From contig NZ_AZAC01000014.1 in assembly GCF_000931935.2 (NCBI RefSeq), positions 310,001 to 374,000 of the forward strand: 64,000 nt of DNA, written 5' to 3'. The stretch's first letter is position 1. Each line of letters starts with the position of its first letter. The translations under genes and the position numbers were made by a program. Source of the stretch: Dethiosulfatarculus sandiegensis. Its GTDB lineage: Bacteria > Desulfobacterota > Desulfarculia > Desulfarculales > Desulfarculaceae. Below the pieces are notes generated by a model that saw nothing but the letters and a program-made list of their open reading frames with translations, did not search any database and was not told the DNA's origin. Positions 35,817 through 44,815 of the stretch are shown here, in pieces.

Positions 35817-36977
35817 TTAGGGGCAAACCGACTTGAAGAATTCAAATTCGCCCTTGTCGCTGATCTTCACCACCACGGCGCATTTGATGGGGTCGCCGTC
35901 TTCGGTAAAGGTCATCTTGCCGGTGATGCCCTCAAACTCCTTGATCTTGGCCATGTTGTCCCTGATGCACTGACGGTCTTTCTTCACATCGCCTGTGATG
36001 TTGCCGCACATCTCAATGGCTTTTTGCACTATGCGCAGTGCGTCCCAGGTAAGGGCGGCCACATCGTCGGGTACATAGCCGTGTTTTTTGTCGTAGCGTT
36101 CAATAAAGGCCTTGGTCGCGCCCTTGGCCCCGGCCGCGGCGTAGTGGGTGCTGAAGAACAGGCCATAGCACTCCTTGCCGCAGAGTTCCACTGTCTCGGC
36201 CGAGCCCCAGGAGTCGCTGCCCACAATGGGCTTGTTCCAGCCCAGTTCATGGGCCTGCTGCACGATCAGGGCGACTTCGTTGTAATATTGGGGAGTAAAG
36301 AGGACTTCTGCGCCGGAGTTCAGTATCTTGGCCAGCTGAGAGCTGAAGTCTGCGTCCTTGGTGGTGAAGCTCTCAAAAGCCACCACCGAACCAGGCCCGT
36401 GCAGCTTTTCCCAGGCCTGCTTGAAATATTCGGCCAATCCCTTGGGATAGTCGCTGGCCACGTCATAGAGCACCGCCGCTTTTTTAAAGCCAAATTCCTT
36501 AGTTATGAAGTTGGCCAGCACCGGTCCCTGGAAGGGGTCCAAAAAGCAGCCCCGGAAAACAAAGGGACGGTCCTTGGTGGTGTCCGGGTTGGTGGACCAG
36601 GGGCTGATCATCGGGGTTTGATAGTTGTTGGCCACCTCGCCGGCGGGCACGGCCTGCTTGGATGATTGCGGCCCCACGATCACCAGCACCTCATCTTCGG
36701 TGATCATCTTGGTGTTTGCCTTGACCGCGCTCTCGGCCTTGGCCTCGTTATCTTCTATGACAAGCTCCACCGGAAAGACCTTGTCTCCCACCTTGATGCC
36801 TCCGGCCGCCTTAATGTCGGCAAGCCACATCTGGGCTGCATACTTGGTTCCCTCGCCCACCTTGGGAATATCGCCGGTTATGGGGGCGTTGATCCCGATT
36901 TTGATGGCGTCCGCAGCCAAGGCAGCGGCAGGCAGCATGATAACGAGCGCCAAAAGGCACACCAGTAGCTTTTTCAT
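35817..36977 (-). CDS. Liv-type ABC transporter substrate-binding protein (system 2)
   Basis: Periplasmic binding protein of 386 residues in the LivJ/LivK group. The start at 36977 has AGGAGG nine bases upstream and opens a clear signal peptide, MKKLLVCLLALVIMLPAAA, cut after ALAA. The mature start DAIKIGINAPITGDIPKVGE and the VIVGPQSSKQAVPAGEVAN segment, where backbone and Ser usually hold the ligand's amino-acid group, are typical. The frame is open up to 37091 but without a ribosome site. This looks more like a true amino-acid binder than the system 1 protein; the ligand is unproven. Confidence 0.93.
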   Translation of the reverse strand: MKKLLVCLLALVIMLPAAALAADAIKIGINAPITGDIPKVGEGTKYAAQMWLADIKAAGGIKVGDKVFPVELVIEDNEAKAESAVKANTKMITEDEVLVIVGPQSSKQAVPAGEVANNYQTPMISPWSTNPDTTKDRPFVFRGCFLDPFQGPVLANFITKEFGFKKAAVLYDVASDYPKGLAEYFKQAWEKLHGPGSVVAFESFTTKDADFSSQLAKILNSGAEVLFTPQYYNEVALIVQQAHELGWNKPIVGSDSWGSAETVELCGKECYGLFFSTHYAAAGAKGATKAFIERYDKKHGYVPDDVAALTWDALRIVQKAIEMCGNITGDVKKDRQCIRDNMAKIKEFEGITGKMTFTEDGDPIKCAVVVKISDKGEFEFFKSVCP

Positions 36978-37941
36978 GGCACAACCTCCTGCAAAGTTAA
37001 GGGCAGCAATTAATGGTTTTTTGGGGAAAGGAACCGCCGCCTTGGCGGTGCTCAGACGGTTATCGGGGTATATACGGTCAAGACCCACCAAAATATCCGG
37101 CTCCCTTATGCCTGCGCGTAGTAAGCGGTAAAAAAGGAACTTGAACCTAATTCAGATTAAGCCTTGTAATATACAATGACTTAGTGGAGAAAATGGTATT
37201 CTGCCAAATTTTCACTTCTGCGTCAAATGCATTTAGATGAGTTGCGCCTGGTCGCGCGAAGTTAATGGCCTGCAACAGTTCCGGGCTGCTGAAGATGCCA
37301 ACTGTTCGATCTTGCATGACCTGTAGCTCGGAAAGGCGGCTCAGGCTGTAAGCTGCGGCCACACCCGGTTGATCGGATGTAAAGGCTGCTCATGGTATTT
37401 TAAATTGTAAAATCATCCGGATAATATGCATGTTCCAGGCAGCGGACCTTATGTAAAAGATAAATAAATAATTGGGGAATCGAGCACTTTCCACTGGGAA
37501 CTTGGCTTAAGCGAGATCTCACTTCGAGTGGACCGCACCTAATATTTCCTTGGTAGTGCTTGTTAGGTTTTCCATGTGACGGGTATTTTTCAGCCGGTGT
37601 CAAGGCTATGATCCTATGGGTGCTGAGCGACCTTGACGCGGGCTGAAAAACAGCTAAAAACGTTTTTTGAAAAATAAAATATTATTAATCTGTTAACCTG
37701 TGACAAGGCCTCCGGTGATAGGCAAAAGGCGGGCCTCCGCCCATTTGGTATTTTCCCCGGCAAAGACTAAAAGCAAGCCCGCACAATAAAACCTCACACT
37801 CTCTCTTGTTCGGGCAAAAGGCTTAGTTAACGCACCTCCGCCGATTTTTTGTCCGCACTGTTAAGTGGGTTATTTCTTAAACCATTAAGTCCGAAATAGT
37901 CGCTGATCCGCTGCCGGGGCTTTTCCCCCCGCTTAAAACGA
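36978..37941. other. Large intergenic region (about 960 bp)
   Basis: Holds the promoter of the second Liv operon and a long imperfect inverted repeat (listed separately at 37586-37650). Two minus-strand open frames of 71 and 67 codons (37147-37362, 37400-37603) have no ribosome sites or recognisable domains and are not called. CCGCC/GGCGG repeats occur near 37033. Nothing else was recognised. Confidence 0.5.
37586..37650. repeat. Long imperfect inverted repeat (possible structured RNA)
   Basis: TTTTTCAGCC (37586) pairs with GGCTGAAAAA (37641), and further in GTCAAGG pairs with CCTTGAC, separated by a small internal loop; a 25-base loop remains. The two-stem form lies in a gene-free region. 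It could be a terminator working in either direction, a small RNA or a remnant of a mobile element. Confidence 0.55.
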
Positions 37942-38478
37942 TCAGCAGGCCATTCCTTCCTTCATTTTAAAAGCCTTGAACAAAATACCGTCGCTCACCA
38001 TGCCTGCCCCATGGGCCGTGGCCTCGAAGATATCCTGGTCGCTCCAGCCCAGCCGGCGTAGATGGTCAACATCTTCTTGTTGTACTTCGTCCGGGGTTCT
38101 TACGGCTTTTAAGACAAACAAGAGCATTGCCTTATCCTTTTCATTCAAGGGAGCGCTGGCCGGATCCGCCACTGCCTTGGCCGCCTCGTCTTCGTCGGCG
38201 AATCCGAACATGGACAGAATCTGTTTGTTCGCGGAAATGCAGTAGTAATAGTCCTGGTCATCGGCGATCAACAACCTGATCAATGCAGTCAGGCCTGCGC
38301 TGAGTGTGGGATGATCCATGCCGTAGATAATGCCTTGTTTGCGCAGATCCAGTAGAAATGGGCTGGCGCTGAACAGCTGAAACGGAGCAGGCACGAAGCC
38401 CAATGGCTCGAAGATAGAGTATTGTTCTTTGATTTCGTCACTGGCGTTTTCAGGCGTTGCGGTTTTAATGAGGGCCAT
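37942..38478 (-). CDS. AhpD/carboxymuconolactone-decarboxylase-like protein lacking the CxxC pair
   Basis: All-helical protein of 178 residues resembling peroxidase-related AhpD-like proteins. At the active-site position the sequence is DDQDYYYCISANKQ (73-86): only the second cysteine (Cys80) remains, and the usual E-x-x-C-x-x-C-x-x-x-H pattern has Tyr for the first Cys and Asn near the His. It therefore cannot run the normal dithiol peroxidase reaction. AAGGAG precedes the ATG. No co-directional partner gene lies nearby. Function unknown. Confidence 0.65.
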   Translation of the reverse strand: MALIKTATPENASDEIKEQYSIFEPLGFVPAPFQLFSASPFLLDLRKQGIIYGMDHPTLSAGLTALIRLLIADDQDYYYCISANKQILSMFGFADEDEAAKAVADPASAPLNEKDKAMLLFVLKAVRTPDEVQQEDVDHLRRLGWSDQDIFEATAHGAGMVSDGILFKAFKMKEGMAC

Positions 38479-39244
38479 GGTCGTTCTCCTTTATTAAATC
38501 GCTTGTAATGTCGCGAAAAGACGCCACACACTTGTTTGTCCGTTTTTGAAGAAACACGGGAACCCACCGGTTGTGTCCAGTCCCTTTGACTTGAGGCGCT
38601 CAAACAAAGATGCTTTAAACAAGATTATGCGGTGATTGCCGGGTTTTCTAATTGCCTCGGCTAGGTGCGGCCTTTGGAAGCACAGAAGTGAAGAATCTTG
38701 ATGCCCCAAGGCCGCGATCTCATCTTATCGGCTCTTGATTGCCCAGAAGATTGGAAATGGTGTTTTGAACCCCCCGATTTAAAACATAGTATCTCAATAT
38801 AAATACTTAAGTCAAGCTCGGGGCGGTGTTGGTTAATTCAGGGGGCATTCTCATTCAAGGCGATGATTAGACTGGCCATGTCTGCTTGGGTAATGGGATG
38901 GGCCTTTAATCCGATTGAAAAAGGTGCCGGCTGGTATTGCTGGAAACCCGGATTTGGAAAAAATCTAGGTTTCGTGCATTCTAAGTAATAAGTACTGCAT
39001 TTCTTTGCGCCTTGATGTTGTATTTATATGTAATTAATTGTTTTTAGAGTATTTTGCTGGTGAAAATAGTGACTTTTTATGTATTTCTTTTAATGTTCCC
39101 GCGCATCCTTTAATGCTTTTGTAAGCGCGTTTGAGGATTAACTTTGTTTTTTGTTAATTGTTTGTTTTGTTTATTCTTGTGCTTGGTTTTATGCTATCTT
39201 GGCTTTGGGAGTTCGGCTTAAAAGAAATAGTCAGGGGAGAAAAG
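38479..39244. other. Intergenic region (about 765 bp)
   Basis: Divergent gap between the AhpD-like gene and the secreted-protein gene. The second half (38980-39240) is AT-rich. An upstream extension of the next gene's frame to 39158 encodes a hydrophobic stretch but has no ribosome site. A 71-codon minus-strand frame at 38494-38709 shows no recognisable domain. Nothing else was recognised. Confidence 0.45.
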
Positions 39245-41290
39245 ATGTTTTTTAGAGGTTTCACCAGTTGCATTTCCATAGCTTTGCTTTTGCTGTTTAC
39301 AGGATTGTCCCCCATTCCGGCTCAGGCTGATTTGTTTGATAAAGTGGGCAATGCCCTGGGCAGTGCGGCGGACAAGTTTGGCAAGGATGTCAAAGAAGCC
39401 GGTCAGGAATTGGGCATAGTGGATAAGGATAAAAAGTCCACTGCCAAACCAAAGTCCCAAAAAGCTTCCCAGCCCGGGGCCAAGGCCAAGACCGAAAAAG
39501 TTGATAAACTGCCAAGCGGAGTTGTTTATCGTTTAAAGAAAATAAACAAGGAGCTAGACAGAGCTGACAAGGCCATGGTCAAGGGCGTCGGCTCAGACGT
39601 GGACAAGGCGGCCAGGGCTGAGCGTTATCTCAAGTCGGCCAACCGCTATCGCTCGGAGATAGATAAAAATTATAAGGGGAAGTTTTCTGTTGATCATCCG
39701 GATATGAAGGCCTGCGACAACAGGATTCTCAAGCTGGAACAAAAGATAGCCCAGGTAAAGGGGAGCGAATCCGCTCCTGCGGTTGCTGAGAAACCGGCTC
39801 GGGAAAAATCCGCGGCAAAAGCTTCGGCTGAGCCCGCCGCAAAAAAAGAAGAATCAAAAGCTTCGGCCAAACTTCCATCAGCAGTCAGCCATCGGCTTAA
39901 AAAGGCAGAGAAAGAGCTGGACCGGGCGGAGGCGGCCATTAACTCCGAGGGAGGGGGCCCGGCCAGTGCGGCTCAGCGTTACTTTGAAAAGGCCCAATAC
40001 TTGCGCAAAGAGATCGACGACCGCTATGCAGGGCAGTTCTCACTTGAAAATCCTCAGGTTAAAAGCGTTGATCAGAGACTGGCGGCCCTTAAGGCCCAAC
40101 TGGACCAGGCAGACCAGGCCAAAGCCGCTGAAAAGGCGGCCCAGGATGAGGCCCAGGCTAAAGAAAAGGCCGGTATTGCCTTGTGCAATGAATGGAACGA
40201 TAAGCTGAAACCCTTTATCTCTTCGGCCAGCGGGAAAGAATTGCTGGCCTATCACACGGAAGACGCTGCTTTGATCAAGGAATGGAAAGGGATCTACGAT
40301 CAGGTTGAGCCTTTGTGGAATGAATATAAAGGAGCTTCCCTTCCCCAGGACAAGACCCCGGATCTCAAATACACGGAAAAGGAACTGGGGCGCAGGATAG
40401 GCGAATTCAAGTCGGTTTATGCCAAATGGGAGGAAAAAGCAAAACAGACCAAGGCGGATATGGGCGGATTTCTTTTTTCCGCTTCACCCATAGATCCTGC
40501 CGCGCCGGGCGGGTTTACAGACAACTTTAAGGCGGGCGACAATATTTATGCCCTGGTGAAGGTTAAAAAGCCCTGGGCCAAGATTTACAAAAACCAGAAC
40601 AAAGCCAGCCTGCGCATTAATGTAAAGCTGGATAATAAAAAGATCCACGCCCAGTTTGTAACCCTTAAAACCCCGGCCGAGTTGAACAAGGATCATATTT
40701 TGTTTGAAATCGCTCCCGCGCCGGACAAGACCAAGGCCTATGCCAACCCCAACATTGAGTATGGCAAATCCACCCCCACCCTGCGCCAGGGACCCATGGA
40801 ATTGACGCACCACCTCGGTAAGTTGGGACCCGGAAGCCACACCATGTCCTTTAATCTCTATTACTATGGCAAGACCTGGGCCAAGGGCAGCTTTAAAATA
40901 TCCGGCGATGATTTCGGTTATTACGCCAAACTTAACCAGGATGTGGAAGGCGCTGTGGCCAAGGCCCGCACCTTGCCCAAGGCCAAGATGAAAAACGCCA
41001 AGTTTGAATCGCAGATGAAAAAAATCCTTGTAGACGCAGGCTGGCCCGAGGTGCACCGCCTGAACATAATTGATAAGGATTGGTGGCTGGACAGGGTCTC
41101 GGGTGGAGACAGCCCGATTAAATCCCGGCATATGGCCGCTGCCGCCCTGGCCAAGGGATCGGACGGCAAGTACTTCTATCGCGTATGCACTTTTCACCAG
41201 CACAAATTAATCACCGGTGGTTTCGGCAGCTTTGAGCTGAGCCACCAGGGGCCCAAAGTGCCGATCGCGGAAAACAACATAGATAAATAA
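39245..41290 (+). CDS. Secreted protein with a duplicated helical module, function unknown
   Basis: Exported protein of 681 residues. GGGGAG precedes the ATG at 39245. The signal peptide ends at PIPAQA (about residue 27). Two related 80-residue modules follow, at about 89-170 and 210-289, both reading LPS-V--RLKK--KELDRA, then YRSEIDKNY-GKFS or RKEIDDRY-GQFS, then a heptad-like tail. They are joined by a Lys/Ala/Ser-rich linker. A coiled-coil stretch rich in Ala, Asp and Gln is near 290-315. The C-terminal 370 residues hold a beta-rich part (FSASPIDPAAPGGFTDNF, LYYYGKTWAKGSFKISG) and a final FYRVCTFHQHKLITGGFG. No enzyme motif was recognised. Confidence 0.8.
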   Translation: MFFRGFTSCISIALLLLFTGLSPIPAQADLFDKVGNALGSAADKFGKDVKEAGQELGIVDKDKKSTAKPKSQKASQPGAKAKTEKVDKLPSGVVYRLKKINKELDRADKAMVKGVGSDVDKAARAERYLKSANRYRSEIDKNYKGKFSVDHPDMKACDNRILKLEQKIAQVKGSESAPAVAEKPAREKSAAKASAEPAAKKEESKASAKLPSAVSHRLKKAEKELDRAEAAINSEGGGPASAAQRYFEKAQYLRKEIDDRYAGQFSLENPQVKSVDQRLAALKAQLDQADQAKAAEKAAQDEAQAKEKAGIALCNEWNDKLKPFISSASGKELLAYHTEDAALIKEWKGIYDQVEPLWNEYKGASLPQDKTPDLKYTEKELGRRIGEFKSVYAKWEEKAKQTKADMGGFLFSASPIDPAAPGGFTDNFKAGDNIYALVKVKKPWAKIYKNQNKASLRINVKLDNKKIHAQFVTLKTPAELNKDHILFEIAPAPDKTKAYANPNIEYGKSTPTLRQGPMELTHHLGKLGPGSHTMSFNLYYYGKTWAKGSFKISGDDFGYYAKLNQDVEGAVAKARTLPKAKMKNAKFESQMKKILVDAGWPEVHRLNIIDKDWWLDRVSGGDSPIKSRHMAAAALAKGSDGKYFYRVCTFHQHKLITGGFGSFELSHQGPKVPIAENNIDK

Positions 41291-41331
41291 TCCCAAAGGT
41301 ATAAAGCCCGGGAGGGCTTTGTCGGCAAACT

Positions 41332-41365
41332 AAGGCGGGCGTCCGAAGATTCGGGCGCCCGCCTT
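41332..41365 (+). terminator. Rho-independent terminator-like hairpin
   Basis: AAGGCGGGCG and CGCCCGCCTT form a 10-bp GC-rich stem with an inner CCGAA/TTCGG. The U tract is weak (GATTT). It ends the secreted-protein gene and faces the decayed chemotaxis gene. Confidence 0.75.
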
Positions 41366-41405
41366 GATTTAAAGTGAGATCTCAAAAGGTATAATTCAGC
41401 TTACT

Positions 41406-42664
41406 TTAGCCTTGAGCTGTTGCTGAAGGAGCGGGTAAGCGGGGAGTTGTGATCCCTTGTTCCAAGGTGCGTTTCTTTTTGGAACCCCTTTGAGCCAGGG
41501 CCTTGAGTTGCTGTACAGCTTCCCGCATGTGTTCTGCCTGGGCGGCGAGTTCTTCTGAAGAGGCTGCGGTCTCCTCTGCTCCGGTGGCCACCTACTTCAT
41601 GCCTTTTCCCATCTGCTTGGCCGCTTCGGCGGCGTTAAGGGCCAGGCTGCGCACTTCAGCGGCCACCACTGCAAAACCCGCCCCGGCCTCACCCGCTCTG
41701 GCTGCTTCCACTGCGGCGTTCAAGGCCGGGAGATTGGTGCGAAAGGCGATTTCATTGATGCATTTTACAATTACTGCTGTTTTTTTGCTTGTTTTTGATA
41801 TGTCTTCTATTGATTGAGGCAGGTGCTTCATGGCTGAGGCGGCATTGGCGGCAACATTTTGGGTGTCTGCGATCTTGGCCGAGATATTTTCCGTGTCAGC
41901 CAGGCTTTTTGGGCTCATGCCGTTCATGTGCTCTAAGGAAGCTGACGTCTCTTCCACCTTGGCGGCCCCTGGGCAAGTTGCTGAGAGGCCACTGAAGCAT
42001 GGTTGGAAGCCTTGGCCACCATTTCCGCACCCTGGCCCAGATGGCCTGCCAGGCGGCGTAGATCCCGATCGGTCCAGAGTGGGGTCCAGACGCCTAAAAA
42101 CAGGGACAAAACCAGACATACACCGGCCAATCCGAGCACTATTTGAATCATGGTCCGGCTTTGGGCCAGAGTTTGGCCCGAGGAGTCGGCCAGTTGTTTG
42201 TCACCCTCCTCAAAAACCAGGTTTATGTTTTTTAAAATCATGAATAACTTTTTTGTAGGTATTCATTAGGTTGTTTGTTTTTTGGGGGGTGATGGCCGGA
42301 TCAGCCTGGATTTCTTTGGCCGCTTGAAAAAATCCTTTACGGTATTCATTGAACAGACCCCCCCCAGGCTGGAAATGGCTGCTTTTGTCTTTTAATCAAG
42401 GGCCGGGTCTTTTTAACTGAATTTTTTGAGATTATTAAGATCCGCGCCAAGTTCTTTGTTTTTGTTTTCATAACGCCTGTGTTGCAACATCTTTATCTCT
42501 ATATCATCGGCCGGAATAAGGAAGCTGACTTTTTGATCAATGAGTTTGCTGAAGTCTTGAGTGGTATTTCTTTGCGCCATAAAGGCGATGAAACCTAAGG
42601 CTGCGGTAATGGTCATGCAAACCCCAAAAGCCAGCCTCAGCCTGTGGGCAAGGGTAAGCTTCAT
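41406..42664 (-). pseudogene. Decayed methyl-accepting chemotaxis protein gene
   Basis: Pieces of one receptor lie in order in different frames. 42664-42413 encodes the N-terminus with a membrane segment (MKLTLAHRLRLAFGVCMTI). A shifted frame near 42290-42400 reads like the helical ligand domain (FNEYRKGFFQAAKEIQAD). 42241-41960 holds the second membrane segment ([18 protein letters not shown]). 41960-41592 holds the signalling hairpin ([20 protein letters not shown]). Then comes an in-frame TAG, and the tail ATGAEETAASSEELAAQA follows. At least three frameshifts or gaps and one stop make the receptor non-functional. Confidence 0.85.
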
Positions 42665-42999
42665 TTTATAAGCTCCCGTTGGTTTTTTAAAAGGCCATAT
42701 TCAATGTGGCCTTTAGAATAAGTGCCTTAGGGATTGCCGGTGCCGGACCGGTTGGGCAGGCTTGTCAATGGTCCGGGGAGATATGAAAAAGTATATATTT
42801 CCAATATGTCGATCATAATAGGTATGTTGAGGCAAGGATAAAATAAAAACTATTAATTTGGTGTGAATTTTTGTGCTGCATGGACCGCCGGAGGCCCTGA
42901 ACTTGATTTGCTTGTGGGAACCGGTCGGCCTGATAGGATAAATTATATTTTGTACAGAGCCGGACCGTGCTTTTGTAATTAATTCAAGAGAAAGAAGCT
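42665..42999. other. Intergenic region (about 335 bp)
   Basis: Lies between the receptor pseudogene (minus) and the GNAT-fusion gene (plus). It is AT-rich at 42780-42870 and likely holds the promoter of the amidoligase cluster. No gene, repeat or structured RNA was recognised. Confidence 0.45.
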
Positions 43000-44748
43000 A
43001 TGCCTGACATTTGCTCATCAAAAATGCTGTTGGTTAACCCTCCCATATCTCCTGTATTGGCTATGCCCGGCGAGACAACCGGACTGTTGAGGATGACCTG
43101 TGATTACGGTTTTAATGTGCTTTTAGCAGACGCCAATCTGGAGTTTCATAAGTGGATAAGTGCCGATCCGGCGACCAAAGAGCTTTTTGATTCCCTTAGT
43201 ACTCAAGATTTTTTTGATCCTGTCTGGTATCTGCGCATAAAAGAAGAGCTGAAGAAAACAGGTGTCAGGTTCGATTCGGACATGTCAACTCCAGGATCAG
43301 GGCAAAGTCCTGAACCGGTTTTATTTAAGGCCGGGCAAACGGAAAAACAAATAGAAAGTTTTTGGCTTAACTGGTCTGACATGCATCTGGCCACAGACGT
43401 TTATGAAATATTGACGGTTTTATTGCATGATCCCGATCAAGTCAGACCTTGCCTTTTCCTGGCTGATATTTGCAGGCAAAAACACCCGCAGCTCAAGCTT
43501 TGCCTGGCCTTGGCTAAAGACTTTGACAAAAACGCGGCCCTGCCTTTGAAAGAGGTGTCTGATTTTTGCCTCAGCCTGGATTCCAAGAGTGCTGACTGGC
43601 CCTTTGACCGGGACCGGGAGCACGGTGGGGCAAATGAGCCGAAAGCAAAGCCAGGTGTACAGCCCGGGCCTTCACCGCAAAGGGTGTGGCGTTTAAAGAC
43701 CCAAGACCTTTCCTTTATAAAAGACCTTCCCGGGCACTTTTGGATTTCAGCCTTGGAGATGACCCCCAAGCAGATAGCAGACCTTTTGCCGGTTTGGGAA
43801 AAAGGCATGGAAAGACCCGCTGTTGCCTTGGAGCTGCAATTGGATTTGGCCCTTGAGCAGCCGGATTTCAGCTCCTGGCGGGAAAAAGGCATTTGCCTGG
43901 TTCATTGGCTGGTTAAGGAAAAAATTCCGGGTGAGCTAAAGGATTGGGTAAAGGTGTTGCGTCAGGTGAGCAAGATGGGCATATGGAATCATCTGGTGCT
44001 TCCTTCCGGGGACGCCCTTTCCGGGCTGGCTGATTTCTGCACCGCAAACCCCAACATGGGGCACAGTTGGGAACGCGTCGGAAAGCCCTTGGAACCGGAG
44101 GATTATGCCTCCTATGGAAGGGCCAAGAGCCTGCCGGGCAGCCCTTTTTGGCTTAGCCTTTCCCGGCCCGGCCACACCTTGCTTTATCTGGCCGGACACG
44201 GCTTGACCAAACTCACGCGGCTAAGGGTAATTGGGGCTGAACAGGTTTACGAGGTGGGGCAGGGACTGGTCTATAATTATGCCAAACCAGAGGCCCTGCC
44301 CCCCGGATATCTGGACCAGATCTGCCATATGGTGGAAGACGGCGGGGCGGTTGGCAACACCTGGGTCAGGTATAACCTTGAGCGGGCCCATTTGATTGGT
44401 TTTGTGGAAGAAAAGGGCGTGATTGTGGCGTCGGGGTGCCTTAAGCACCCCAGGCCGGAATATATAGAAATGGTCAAAGAGCAAACCGGTCTTGATTTGA
44501 CTGGACATGTGGAGAGGGGCTATACCACGGTAAGGCCCGAATACCGGGGCCTGGGCATAGGCACTGAACTCTTGGCCGGGGAAACCGCCCGGGCCGGGGA
44601 TAAAAAGGTTTATTCCATTATCTCCAGCGACAACCTTGGGGCTCAGAAAATGGCCTTGCGTAACAAGACCAGGAAAATCGCCACCTATTTCAGCCCGCGC
44701 CTGCAAAAAGAGATCAGCGTTTGGATGCCTGAATCAATGCTGCCGTGA
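43000..44748 (+). CDS. B12-binding/radical-SAM-like protein fused to a GNAT acetyltransferase domain
   Basis: Protein of 582 residues. The first 45 residues (LLVNPPISPVLAMPGETTGL, then YGFNVLLADANLEF) look like the Rossmann start of B12-binding radical-SAM enzymes, and AVADICRQKHPQLKL-like text near 150-170 fits the rest of that domain. The next part (about 240-360) looks like barrel strands of such enzymes, but no CxxxCxxC cluster motif exists anywhere. Residues 430-580 are a GNAT domain: TWVRYNLERAHLIGFV, then GYTTVRPEYRGLGIGTELL with the acetyl-CoA-binding R-G-x-G-x-G/T pattern, then SIISSDNLGAQKMALRN. It heads a cluster with a RimK-like ligase gene 67 bp downstream. Its substrate is unknown. 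Confidence 0.65.
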   Translation: MPDICSSKMLLVNPPISPVLAMPGETTGLLRMTCDYGFNVLLADANLEFHKWISADPATKELFDSLSTQDFFDPVWYLRIKEELKKTGVRFDSDMSTPGSGQSPEPVLFKAGQTEKQIESFWLNWSDMHLATDVYEILTVLLHDPDQVRPCLFLADICRQKHPQLKLCLALAKDFDKNAALPLKEVSDFCLSLDSKSADWPFDRDREHGGANEPKAKPGVQPGPSPQRVWRLKTQDLSFIKDLPGHFWISALEMTPKQIADLLPVWEKGMERPAVALELQLDLALEQPDFSSWREKGICLVHWLVKEKIPGELKDWVKVLRQVSKMGIWNHLVLPSGDALSGLADFCTANPNMGHSWERVGKPLEPEDYASYGRAKSLPGSPFWLSLSRPGHTLLYLAGHGLTKLTRLRVIGAEQVYEVGQGLVYNYAKPEALPPGYLDQICHMVEDGGAVGNTWVRYNLERAHLIGFVEEKGVIVASGCLKHPRPEYIEMVKEQTGLDLTGHVERGYTTVRPEYRGLGIGTELLAGETARAGDKKVYSIISSDNLGAQKMALRNKTRKIATYFSPRLQKEISVWMPESMLP

Positions 44749-44815
44749 CTGAAAACGCTTTTGGGGATTAGGTTGAATTTAAGATCTGTCTGTCTCCCTT
44801 AAAAGGACCAAGGCC

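Noticed and set aside
37147-37603. Two minus-strand frames of 71 and 67 codons
   Set aside because: No ribosome sites, no similarity recognised, and they sit in a region better explained as regulatory or decayed.
39158-39244. Upstream extension of the secreted-protein frame
   Set aside because: It would put a second hydrophobic stretch before a standard signal peptide; the ATG at 39245 has GGGGAG and gives a normal export signal.
40484-41203. 239-codon minus-strand open frame
   Set aside because: Shadow of the secreted-protein gene; no ribosome site and no domain.
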